A stretch of DNA of 64,000 nucleotides from contig NZ_BAAAEU010000023.1 in NCBI RefSeq assembly GCF_039523175.1, positions 124,001 to 188,000 of the forward strand, in the 5' to 3' direction. Shown piece by piece: positions 8,538 through 17,525 of this stretch. This stretch comes from Dokdonella_A soli (GTDB lineage: Bacteria; Pseudomonadota; Gammaproteobacteria; Xanthomonadales; Rhodanobacteraceae). The notes beneath the pieces are model-generated. The model saw only the letters and a program-made list of their open reading frames with translations, was not told the origin of the DNA and did no database searches. The translations under genes and the position numbers were made by a program. Position 1 is the stretch's first letter; each line of letters starts with the position of its first letter.

Positions 8538-10187
8538 TCAGGATTTTTGCGCGGGAGCGGCGACCGTCGCTTGCGCAGCATCCTCGACGCTCCAGTAGTT
8601 CAGCTCCTCCGGCGACAGCTGCGGCAGCGCGGCACGCAGCAGCAGGTCGCGCGCGGCATCCTTCAAACGGGTCACGCGCAATGCCTGGCCACGCGCTGAC
8701 AACCATCGTGAAAAATCACCCAGCGCCTCCAACGCGGTGCTGTCCAGATCGGGAGATTCCTCGAGGCTGAGGATCACGACGGCCGCGTCGGCATGGCGCG
8801 CGACCTTGGCGCGCGCCTGCGCCAGCATCGGTTCGGCGTTCGCGAAAAACAGCGGCTCTTCCGGCCGCAGGATCAGACAACCGGCTAGTTGCTCCGCTTC
8901 GGGATGACGCGCGACATCGACGAAATCATGGCCACCATGCAACCGCCCCAGCACGCACAATCGTGGCGTGGCCAACGTGCGCAGCAACATCAACAGGCTG
9001 AATGCGATTGCGATGAGCAGTCCGTTCAACACGCCGAACGCGATCACCGCGAGCACCGCCGCGAGCGCGACGAGGCGGTCGCGGCGCCATTGCAGATATG
9101 GCCGGAACACCGCCGGTCGCAATGACTTGCTCACTGCATGGATCACGATCGCCGCCAGCACCGGGCGCGGGATGCGTTCGATCCACGGCAGGAACAGCAG
9201 CACGAGCGCGAGCACCACGGCCAGCGCACACAATCCGGCGAGGCGCGAACCGGCACCGGCCGCTTCGTTCGCCGAGGTGGCGGAATAGCCGGCACCGACC
9301 GGCATGCCGTGGAACAGGCCGGAAACGAGATTGGCGATGCCGAGCGCGGCGAGATCACGGTTCACCGCCACCTCGTCGCCGTGCTTGAGAGCGTAGGTGC
9401 GGATCGAGCCATACGACTCCGCGTAGAGGATCAGCATCAGTGCCGCGGAAAGTCCGGCGAGCGGCATCCATTGCGCAGCGGCCGGCAGTTGCAGCGAAGG
9501 CATCTGCAAGGCCAGCGCGATCGGTCCGGTCAACGCCACGCCGCGGGCGCCCAGCCATGTGGACAACGCGATGCCCGCAACGATCACCAGCAGCGGACCG
9601 GGCAGCGCGCGGATGCGTTCCAGCACGAACAGTCCGATCAACGCGGCAACTCCGGTGAAGAGACTGGCGCTCTGCCAGTCGCCGACGCGCCGGCCGAGTT
9701 CCAGCAGCAGCGACGCGAATTGCCCATGCTGCGCACTGATGCCGAGCAACCCCGGCAACTGGCCGACCGCGATGACCAGCGCGAGTCCGAACGCATAGCC
9801 GCGCAGCACCGGCTTCGCGATCACGTTCGAGAACGCGCCGAGCCGGGCCAGCGCCGCGACCAGGAAGCACAATCCCGTGAGCGACACCAAGACCGTTGCC
9901 AGCAGCAAGCGCTGGGCAACGTCACCATTCGACAATGCGAGCGTCGCCGCTGCCAGCACCGCCGCGGACGACGACGTCGCCGAGACGATCGCGAAGCGGC
10001 TGCGCCCGATCGCTCCGTAGCAGGCCAGCCCCGCGAAGAGCGCGATCACGCCCGCCTGCGGCGGCAGCTTGGCGATGCCCGAATACGCGACTGCCTCGGG
10101 CAGCAACAAGCCGGCGATGGACAGGCCGGCGAGTGCATCGGCCCACGGCATGACCTTGGCTGCTGGTGTCACGGCTGCGCTGTTCAT
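8538..10187 (-). CDS. SulP/SLC26-family anion permease with C-terminal STAS domain
   Basis: A 549-residue protein from the ATG at 10187 (MNSAAVTPAAKVMPWADALA). The frame is open upstream to 10373, but that part is arginine-rich and unlike SulP proteins. The membrane domain has around ten to twelve hydrophobic helices, including the family stretch GLLLPEAVAYSGIAKLPPQAG and LFHGMPVGAGYSATSANEAAGAGS. A cytoplasmic STAS domain ends the protein (VILSLEESPDLDSTALEAL), which regulates transport by binding ligands or partners. SulP proteins move sulfate, bicarbonate, dicarboxylates or other anions, and the substrate cannot be told from sequence alone. No carbonic anhydrase or sulfate-assimilation gene is adjacent, so the context gives no help. 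Confidence 0.88.
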   Translation of the reverse strand: MNSAAVTPAAKVMPWADALAGLSIAGLLLPEAVAYSGIAKLPPQAGVIALFAGLACYGAIGRSRFAIVSATSSSAAVLAAATLALSNGDVAQRLLLATVLVSLTGLCFLVAALARLGAFSNVIAKPVLRGYAFGLALVIAVGQLPGLLGISAQHGQFASLLLELGRRVGDWQSASLFTGVAALIGLFVLERIRALPGPLLVIVAGIALSTWLGARGVALTGPIALALQMPSLQLPAAAQWMPLAGLSAALMLILYAESYGSIRTYALKHGDEVAVNRDLAALGIANLVSGLFHGMPVGAGYSATSANEAAGAGSRLAGLCALAVVLALVLLFLPWIERIPRPVLAAIVIHAVSKSLRPAVFRPYLQWRRDRLVALAAVLAVIAFGVLNGLLIAIAFSLLMLLRTLATPRLCVLGRLHGGHDFVDVARHPEAEQLAGCLILRPEEPLFFANAEPMLAQARAKVARHADAAVVILSLEESPDLDSTALEALGDFSRWLSARGQALRVTRLKDAARDLLLRAALPQLSPEELNYWSVEDAAQATVAAPAQKS

Positions 10188-10385
10188 GCCATCGCATCCA
10201 CCACGCCGGCATCTGCCAGCGCGAGCAGCCTTGTCACGAACGCGGCGAAGGACACCCGAGGCGATCCGGACATCGACATGCTCCAGCACGGCGATACGAG
10301 TTGCCGAGCGTACCCCGAAAGCGCCTGGACCCGTGCCAGCTGGCACCTGGACGCCGTGATCGCTGCCGACCACGGCGTCACGTGT

Positions 10386-11780
10386 TCAAAGACCGCTGGA
10401 GCGACAGATTCTTCCGCTTGCCCGGTCATACCACTCGTGGGACATGCCCAAGTCCGGCTTCCAGATCGGCGCCTGCAGGTCCGCACAGGTGGAGCGGGGC
10501 GCCTGCCGTTCCGTGTTCGCAGCTGCGAGTAGCGCGGGATCGAAACCGTTCTTGAATATCTCGTCGGTGATCATGTTCGGATCGTAGATCTCCGCGCTGG
10601 CGAGCGGGTTATTGGCAGCATCGAGACCGCCGGTAACAAGTACGCGACCATCCGCGAGTTTGGTCAGAGTGTGTGAAGCGCGCGCCACGGTCATCGGCGC
10701 ATTGGTCGGGACGAATGCATGCAGGCCCGGCACATACAAGTCCGCGCTGGCTACATTCGGGGTACCCGTTGCGTTGGTTTGGACGCCGCCTGCCATCAGC
10801 ACGCTTCCGTTGTTGAGCAGCACGCTCTGGTTGAACAGCGTACGGTCAATCGCGGGCGGTGACGTGGCCGACGCGAACAAACCCGTGATCGCGTCGAAAT
10901 CCTCCACATTGGTCGGCAACGTCGTCAAATAGTAATTCGATGGGTCATATGCCGCATACGCGACCAGCACGCTGTCGTCCTGCAGGCGAACCGCCACATG
11001 CCCTGTGCGCGCACCCCCCATCGGACCGTTGGTCAGATGAAACCCTCCTGATGGATACAGGTAGGTCTCGGCACTGTCGTTGACGTGAGTATCGAGTATC
11101 AACGTACTGCCGATTTGGCTGATGTAGTTCCACGAGCCGCCTGTCACCAGCACCGTGCCATCGGCCAAGGGCGCGATCGCGGGATGTTCGCGCGGCGCGG
11201 CCAGATGGCCACCAGGGCTGAACACGCCAGTGGTCGGATCATAGATCTCGGTGCTGCCGAGTCCGTTGGGCATCACGAAGATTTCCGAGTAGAGACAGCA
11301 GCCGCTGCCGCCGACAAACAACACCGTTCCATCCGGGAGCAGGGTCGCGCCCGGCGCACGGCGCTCTTCCAACATCGATCCCGTCGCCGTGAACTGATCA
11401 GTGGCAGGATCGTAGATCTCGGCTTTGGTCGGTGGAATGCCGATCGCGGCTGCGAATATATTGCCGTCGCCTGCAATCAGTACCTTGCCGTTCTGGAGCA
11501 GCACGGCCACATGGTCGGCGCGCGGTGTGAGCATGTGGCTTTGGCTCGGTGTAAACACGCCGGTCGCCGGGTCGTACAGGGCAGCGCTATCGAGCGGGGC
11601 ACCGTTGATGTCCGCACCGCCGGCAATCAGGACCTTTCCACTCGGCAGCAAAGTCGCCGTGCCCCTGGATCGCGCAAATGGCATGTTGCCAGTCGCCACG
11701 AAGCCGTCCGCCATGGCGACCTGGGCACCTATCAAGACGCCACTGACGAGAACCAGCCCGAATCCCCAAAATCTGTTCAT
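10386..11780 (-). CDS. Secreted Kelch-repeat (galactose-oxidase-like) protein
   Basis: A 464-residue protein. The signal peptide is clear (FGLVLVSGVLIGAQVAMADG, residues 7-26). The body consists of Kelch motifs repeating the pattern RxxHTxxxLxDGxVLxxGG...AEIYDP (for example LTKLADGRVLVTGG, LLPDGTVLFVGG), predicting a beta-propeller. The catalytic Cys-Tyr set of galactose oxidase is not evident, so a binding role is more likely than oxidation. Near the end, TDEIFKNGFDP (about 10539-10565) matches a signature found at the extreme C-terminus of other secreted proteins in this window, but here about 50 further residues follow before the stop. The original stop codon may therefore have been lost. 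The ATG has an AGG-type ribosome-binding site about 8 bases upstream. Confidence 0.8.
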   Translation of the reverse strand: MNRFWGFGLVLVSGVLIGAQVAMADGFVATGNMPFARSRGTATLLPSGKVLIAGGADINGAPLDSAALYDPATGVFTPSQSHMLTPRADHVAVLLQNGKVLIAGDGNIFAAAIGIPPTKAEIYDPATDQFTATGSMLEERRAPGATLLPDGTVLFVGGSGCCLYSEIFVMPNGLGSTEIYDPTTGVFSPGGHLAAPREHPAIAPLADGTVLVTGGSWNYISQIGSTLILDTHVNDSAETYLYPSGGFHLTNGPMGGARTGHVAVRLQDDSVLVAYAAYDPSNYYLTTLPTNVEDFDAITGLFASATSPPAIDRTLFNQSVLLNNGSVLMAGGVQTNATGTPNVASADLYVPGLHAFVPTNAPMTVARASHTLTKLADGRVLVTGGLDAANNPLASAEIYDPNMITDEIFKNGFDPALLAAANTERQAPRSTCADLQAPIWKPDLGMSHEWYDRASGRICRSSGL

Positions 11781-12123
11781 GGATCAACCTCTGCGATGGT
11801 ATGGGTTGCGTTGTGGCGACGGGTGATGGCCATCCGCGGCCGCGGCGCCTGACAATGAAGCGATCGCGCCGATTCACGCCGATCCTCGACGCGCCCGGGC
11901 AACAGCGGTTTTGTACGTGGAGCGAACGCCTTGCGCATTCGCATCGGGCGACAAGCGGATGTGATCTGCGTGTAAATCAATGAAAGACACGCGAAAGACA
12001 GTGGCGACGACCGATCGTGCGAAGCGATAACGTCGTCCTTCAGGCGGATGGATTTCGGACCACCCTGGCGGATCCCCCGCGGATCACCGCAGGCATTCGT
12101 TTCGCGGGGTGTAATCCAGGCTG
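11781..12123. other. Intergenic region upstream of the Kelch gene
   Basis: I see no gene, RNA or convincing hairpin here. It must hold the promoter of the minus-strand Kelch gene, but no clear -10/-35 pair stands out. Short frames on both strands lack family similarity and ribosome-binding sites. Confidence 0.5.
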
Positions 12124-14601
12124 CTACGGTGGGGTGAGAAGGTCTGCAGAGATGACACGTTCGCCGGCCAGACGGCGGGCGTTGTCCAGAGCAGACTTCC
12201 ACGCGGCCTGTTGTTTCAGCGCATGGTAGAAACGCACCTGAAGGAGGGCCGCTTCGTAGTCGTCGTCGGCCCAGCCGGCGACGCGGCCCACGATCCTGCC
12301 GGCGCGATCGAGATCGCCTTCGCCCATCAGCCAGCTCGCGTAGCTCGATGCGACCGCCAGCGTATCCGCAGGCACTTCGCGTTCGCCAGCCAGCTGCGTC
12401 GCCTGTTCGTACGCGGATTCGGCCGCAGCGTGATCACCCACGGCCACCGCACGCTCGGCGACCGCCAGGGCTGCGTAAGCCCGAGCCACCGGGGTATCGT
12501 CCTTGGCGGCCCAAACCTCCATCGCCGCCACGATCGGATCGAGTGCGGCGATTTGTTCGTCGGCGATGCGCGCACGCAGCCGTATCAGCCACATGCGCGC
12601 CGGGTCGCGGGCACCGGCATCGTCCATTCGACTGGCGAGCGCGGCTCCGGCCTCCTGTTCCGCCATCGCGCGGTTCCCGGTGTTCAGCGCGTATAACGCA
12701 GCCACATAGTGCATCCCGAACAGATACGCCTCGTCCCCGGCTTTCAGTGTTTCCGCGTAGGCCGGCTGCAGCAGTAACCCGGCAGCACCCAGCTGGCCAT
12801 TGGCGATCAGGATCTCGGCGCGCGTCAGATCGAGAGAATTCCGCTGGCCGGGCGACGCTGTCTGCGCGGCGAGCTCATGCAAGCGCGTTTCAATACGCAG
12901 TGCCGCCTTCGGATTGGCCAACGCCAGCCAGATGGCCACCTGATCTGCGCGCAAGATGGCTTCGACACCCACCGAGTGAAATGCGGCCATTTGCGCGGCG
13001 GCGGTTTCCAGCATCGGCAACGCGACGGAGAAACGGTCGCGAAGGCTCTGAGTGATCGCGATGCCCGCGTCGATGCGCGCCGCACCGAGTCGATCGCCGG
13101 CAATCTCGAACGCGATCCGCGCCTGTGCGAAGTCCGCCAACGCCGCATCCCAATCTCGCTTCAAACCCGCCACCGTCGCGCGCCCCTCCAGTGCGCGACC
13201 GAGTTCCTCGGGTGCATTGCGGTTGCTGGTCAGGGCAATAGCCGCGTTCGATACGCGAATCAGACCCGCTTTATCCCCTTGTGTGTAGAACACGCTGCCG
13301 AGGGCATTCAAGGCGCGGGCGCGCATAACCGGACTGCCTTCAGGCGACAGATCCTGAACCAGCGATTCGAGAGCGGTCTGTGCCTGGTCGAAATGATCAG
13401 TGCTGAATTCAAGCACGGCCGCCTGATAGCGGAACTCCGGCGACTTTCGTTGCTCAGCCGTGGCACCTTGCAGCACAACGCGCGCTGCCGCGGACCGTCC
13501 GGAAAGCGTGAGCGCTTCTGCTTGTTTGAGAAGCACCGCCAACTCACGTTCACTGGCGCTTCGCCCTGTTTGCGCTGCCGGCGAAAAACCGAGCAGCACG
13601 GCCATCCGGTCGCCTGCGATTCGCGCGGCCGTCAGGGCATCGTCGGCGCTGCCATCCACCGACAATCCCGGTTCGCGTCCACGGATCGTGCGCAGCGAAA
13701 CGGCCCAATGGCCGCCGGCCTGATTCGCTCGGGCTTGCAGGATCACTGCCGCGCCGGTGGTTCGCGCGAGCTCATCGAGTTCGGATGCCGCAGGTGCCGC
13801 GGCCAGATCGCGACTCGCCGCGACGACATTGTCGACGGGGACGACCGCCTGCCCTGCGTCGTGCAGACGTTCGCCGATCACGGACATCAGGCCGAGACGC
13901 ATCCAGCTGTCGTCCGGGCCCGCATCAAGCGCGACTGGCAGGACCATGGCGGCTGTCGTCGGGACAGCGTTCGGCGCGGCCGTCTTCGAGGACGACACGC
14001 CAAAGCGCTCGCCCAACACGACCCAGGCCGCCACAATGCACACCAGCATCCCGACCGTAGCCCGCATCGTCCAGCGGCGCGACGATGCGTGCGCTCGCCG
14101 CGCGACCTCGACCGTCGATGCGGGCTGCGCCGGCGCCGCACTCGGCACGGACAATTCGACCTGCGGCACCGCAAATATCGCCGCGGCGGACTCCCTCGCC
14201 ACGCCCGATGATTCGTCCGCCCGCATTGTGTCTTGGTCGACCGGCGCCGCCTCGGCGCCGACGGATTCATGGGCGCCGGTCGCGACCAACTCGATCGCGC
14301 CGACCCAGCGATAACCGAATCCGGCCACCGTGCGGATCATGCGCTGCTGATCGCCGGTATCGCTGATCACGCGTCGCACACGCACGACTAGCTGTGCGAG
14401 CAGGTTGTCGGCGACATCCGCCTTGCCCCAGATGGCGCCGATCAACTCATCGCGACCGACCGCGCGGTCGCGATGCTCGATCAGCCAGAGCAGGCAATCG
14501 AAGACCCGGGACGACACCACCACGCGCTCGCCCTCGCGCCACAACTCACGTGTTTCACGGCTCAGCCGGAATCGCTCAAACTGATACACGCAGGAATCCA
14601 T
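12124..14601 (-). CDS. CadC/ToxR-like winged-helix regulator with membrane segment and TPR-like domain
   Basis: 825 residues from the ATG at 14601 (MDSCVYQFERFRL); a GTG at 14628 would add nine residues. Residues 1-105 form an OmpR/PhoB-type winged helix (VFDCLLWLIEHRDRAVGRDE, then VRRVISDTGDQQRMIRTVAG followed by FGYRW). Such one-component regulators bind DNA from the membrane. A proline/alanine-rich linker leads to one membrane helix at about residues 181-197 (ATVGMLVCIVAAWVVLG). The C-terminal 600 residues are helical TPR-like repeats, presumably periplasmic and sensing a ligand or protein partner. It has no response-regulator receiver domain. The gene starts just after the groEL terminator and is read in the same direction. 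Its targets are unknown; the Kelch gene directly downstream on the same strand is one candidate, by proximity only. Confidence 0.85.
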   Translation of the reverse strand: MDSCVYQFERFRLSRETRELWREGERVVVSSRVFDCLLWLIEHRDRAVGRDELIGAIWGKADVADNLLAQLVVRVRRVISDTGDQQRMIRTVAGFGYRWVGAIELVATGAHESVGAEAAPVDQDTMRADESSGVARESAAAIFAVPQVELSVPSAAPAQPASTVEVARRAHASSRRWTMRATVGMLVCIVAAWVVLGERFGVSSSKTAAPNAVPTTAAMVLPVALDAGPDDSWMRLGLMSVIGERLHDAGQAVVPVDNVVAASRDLAAAPAASELDELARTTGAAVILQARANQAGGHWAVSLRTIRGREPGLSVDGSADDALTAARIAGDRMAVLLGFSPAAQTGRSASERELAVLLKQAEALTLSGRSAAARVVLQGATAEQRKSPEFRYQAAVLEFSTDHFDQAQTALESLVQDLSPEGSPVMRARALNALGSVFYTQGDKAGLIRVSNAAIALTSNRNAPEELGRALEGRATVAGLKRDWDAALADFAQARIAFEIAGDRLGAARIDAGIAITQSLRDRFSVALPMLETAAAQMAAFHSVGVEAILRADQVAIWLALANPKAALRIETRLHELAAQTASPGQRNSLDLTRAEILIANGQLGAAGLLLQPAYAETLKAGDEAYLFGMHYVAALYALNTGNRAMAEQEAGAALASRMDDAGARDPARMWLIRLRARIADEQIAALDPIVAAMEVWAAKDDTPVARAYAALAVAERAVAVGDHAAAESAYEQATQLAGEREVPADTLAVASSYASWLMGEGDLDRAGRIVGRVAGWADDDYEAALLQVRFYHALKQQAAWKSALDNARRLAGERVISADLLTPP

Positions 14602-14667
14602 CGCGCCAAGGTATGCAGTCAGCCTCACACCTTGTCAAGAAAAACAAGATGGCGTTTCCCAACAAAA

Positions 14668-14687
14668 AACCCCGCCGAAGCGGGGTT
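14668..14687 (-). terminator. Rho-independent terminator of groES-groEL
   Basis: Read on the minus strand, aaccccgc - ttcg - gcggggtt followed by ttttgtt forms an 8-base stem with a stable tetraloop and T tract, about 30 bases after the groEL stop. It separates the chaperonin operon from the next minus-strand gene. Confidence 0.9.
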
Positions 14688-14716
14688 CTTTGTAACGCGT
14701 TGCGGTTGAGGCTGGA

Positions 14717-16363
<1,647 letters not shown>

Positions 16364-16428
16364 GGAACTGTGTCCTCAGGAAATTCGTGGGATTGAACGG
16401 GTCGATCGAAGCGGCGCTGCACGCCTGC

Positions 16429-16719
16429 TTACTTCTCGATGACCGCGACGAGGTCTTCTTCGCGCATGACGAGCAGTTCCTCGCCATCGACCTTGACCTC
16501 GGTGCCGCTGTACTTGCCGAACAGCACGGTGTCACCGGCCTTGACCGCCATCGGGCGGACCTTGCCGTCGTCGAGGATCTTGCCGGTGCCGACGGCGATG
16601 ACTTCGCCCTTGATCGGCTTTTCGGCAGCGGCGTCGGGGATCACGATGCCGCCAGCCGACTTGGTCTCGGCCTCCAGACGCTTGATGATGACGCGGTCGT
16701 GCAACGGGCGAAGCTTCAT
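16429..16719 (-). CDS. groES: Co-chaperonin GroES (Hsp10)
   Basis: 96 residues from the ATG at 16719 (MKLRPLHDRVIIKRLEAE), preceded by GGAG; an upstream in-frame start at 16749 would add ten unlikely residues. The mobile-loop region (ETKSAGGIVIPDAAAEKP) and the roof motif (GEVIAVGTGK) are present, as is VLFGKYSGTEVKVDGEE. GroES caps GroEL as a heptamer during ATP-driven folding. It is the first gene of the groESL operon and stands about 50 bases downstream of the CIRCE-like element. Confidence 0.97.
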   Translation of the reverse strand: MKLRPLHDRVIIKRLEAETKSAGGIVIPDAAAEKPIKGEVIAVGTGKILDDGKVRPMAVKAGDTVLFGKYSGTEVKVDGEELLVMREEDLVAVIEK

Positions 16720-16768
16720 TGGGGAGTCTCCATCAACGGGTTGATGCAAAAGGGGTTTTCAGAAACTG

Positions 16769-16795
16769 TTAGCACTTGATACTGCTGAGTGCCAA
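16769..16795 (-). promoter_or_regulatory. CIRCE operator (HrcA-binding site) of groESL
   Basis: Plus-strand arms TTAGCACTT (16769-16777) and GAGTGCCAA (16787-16795) are separated by exactly nine bases. The consensus is TTAGCACTC-N9-GAGTGCTAA, so each arm differs by one base. Position and spacing upstream of groES are right for HrcA repression relieved by heat. hrcA itself is not in the window. Confidence 0.85.
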
Positions 16796-16970
16796 GTTTA
16801 GCGGCGAAGCAAAACCGAGGGAAGAGTCCGCCGGCGTGGTCGGACAGATGCTGCCGGCGGGAATCGTTTCAAGGGGCATCGCTCGTCCCGAGGCATCGAA
16901 GGATGGGATGCACACCCGCACGCGACGATCGCCATCGCCCTGTCACCAGCCCGACGCTAGACTCCGCGAC

Positions 16971-17054
16971 ACGGCGCCCCCTCCGGCGACCTGCGTGCTA
17001 AATACTGGCAACGACGTGATCTTCAAGAACGGCTTCGAAGCGCAGACGCCGTAA
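16971..17054 (+). pseudogene. C-terminal remnant of a secreted protein ending in the IFKNGFE signature
   Basis: The frame ends ATCVLNTGNDVIFKNGFEAQTP and a stop at 17054. The ending matches the terminal signature of the beta-helix and Kelch proteins in this window. Upstream codons in this frame (from 16776) are low-quality sequence running into the groESL control region, with no signal peptide or domain. A terminator-like hairpin follows at 17071-17090. I interpret it as the tail of a deleted secreted-protein gene. A chance match is possible but unlikely given the exact IFKNGF string. Confidence 0.5.
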
Positions 17055-17070
17055 GCGATGATCCGGCGGG

Positions 17071-17090
17071 AGCGGCGCAACGGCGCCGCT
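17071..17090 (+). terminator. Hairpin terminator after the secreted-protein remnant
   Basis: Stem agcggcgc (17071-17078) and gcgccgct (17083-17090) with a 4-base loop, followed after six bases by TTTT. It is a plausible intrinsic terminator on the plus strand, 16 bases after the remnant's stop. Confidence 0.55.
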
Positions 17091-17133
17091 TCCGCGTTTT
17101 CACCACCCGCCCGCTCCGTGCCAGACTTGCGCG

Positions 17134-17454
17134 ATGAGCGTCGTCATCGCCCACTGCACCTGCCCCGACGAGGAAAGCGCCGCGCGGATCGCGCGCGCGC
17201 TCGTCGACGAGCGGCTCGCCGCCTGCGTGCAGGCGATTCCGAGCGTGACCTCGACCTATCGCTGGAACGATGCGGTGCATGCCGAGCGCGAGGTCCTGCT
17301 GCTGATCAAGACCACGCGCGCGCGGTTCGCCGCGCTGAAATCGCGCCTGCCGGCCTTGCATCCGTACGAATCGCCCGAATTGATCGCGGTCGACGCAGTC
17401 GACGGCCTCGATCGCTATCTGGGTTGGGTCGAGACGGAAACCGAGTCACAATGA
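17134..17454 (+). CDS. cutA: Divalent-cation tolerance protein CutA
   Basis: A 106-residue protein, close to E. coli CutA in length. Family motifs are present: CTCPDEESAARIARALVDER, LAACVQAIP, TYRWNDAVHAEREVLLLIKT and HPYESPELIAV. CutA forms compact trimers with a ferredoxin-like fold and has been linked to copper and other divalent-metal tolerance, although its biochemical role remains uncertain. The order cutA-dsbD is conserved in several proteobacteria, and here dsbD follows closely on the same strand. The cutA stop overlaps an ATG at 17451 that is in frame with dsbD, but the better dsbD start is at 17526. Confidence 0.95.
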   Translation: MSVVIAHCTCPDEESAARIARALVDERLAACVQAIPSVTSTYRWNDAVHAEREVLLLIKTTRARFAALKSRLPALHPYESPELIAVDAVDGLDRYLGWVETETESQ

Positions 17455-17525
17455 ACATCATGCAAGACGCGCGGTCCAAACGCGGTCTTCTTCGCAACCC
17501 CGCAAGAATCCCGGAGCTTTTCCCG

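Noticed and set aside
16776..17054. A complete 92-codon gene in the CIRCE-cutA gap
   Set aside because: Its 5' part starts inside the groESL operator and looks random; only the last 20 or so codons resemble a secreted-protein end, so it is listed as a remnant.
17451..17525. dsbD start at 17451, overlapping the cutA stop (ATGA)
   Set aside because: It would put 25 polar residues before a good signal peptide; ATG 17526 has GGAG upstream and the signal peptide directly after it.
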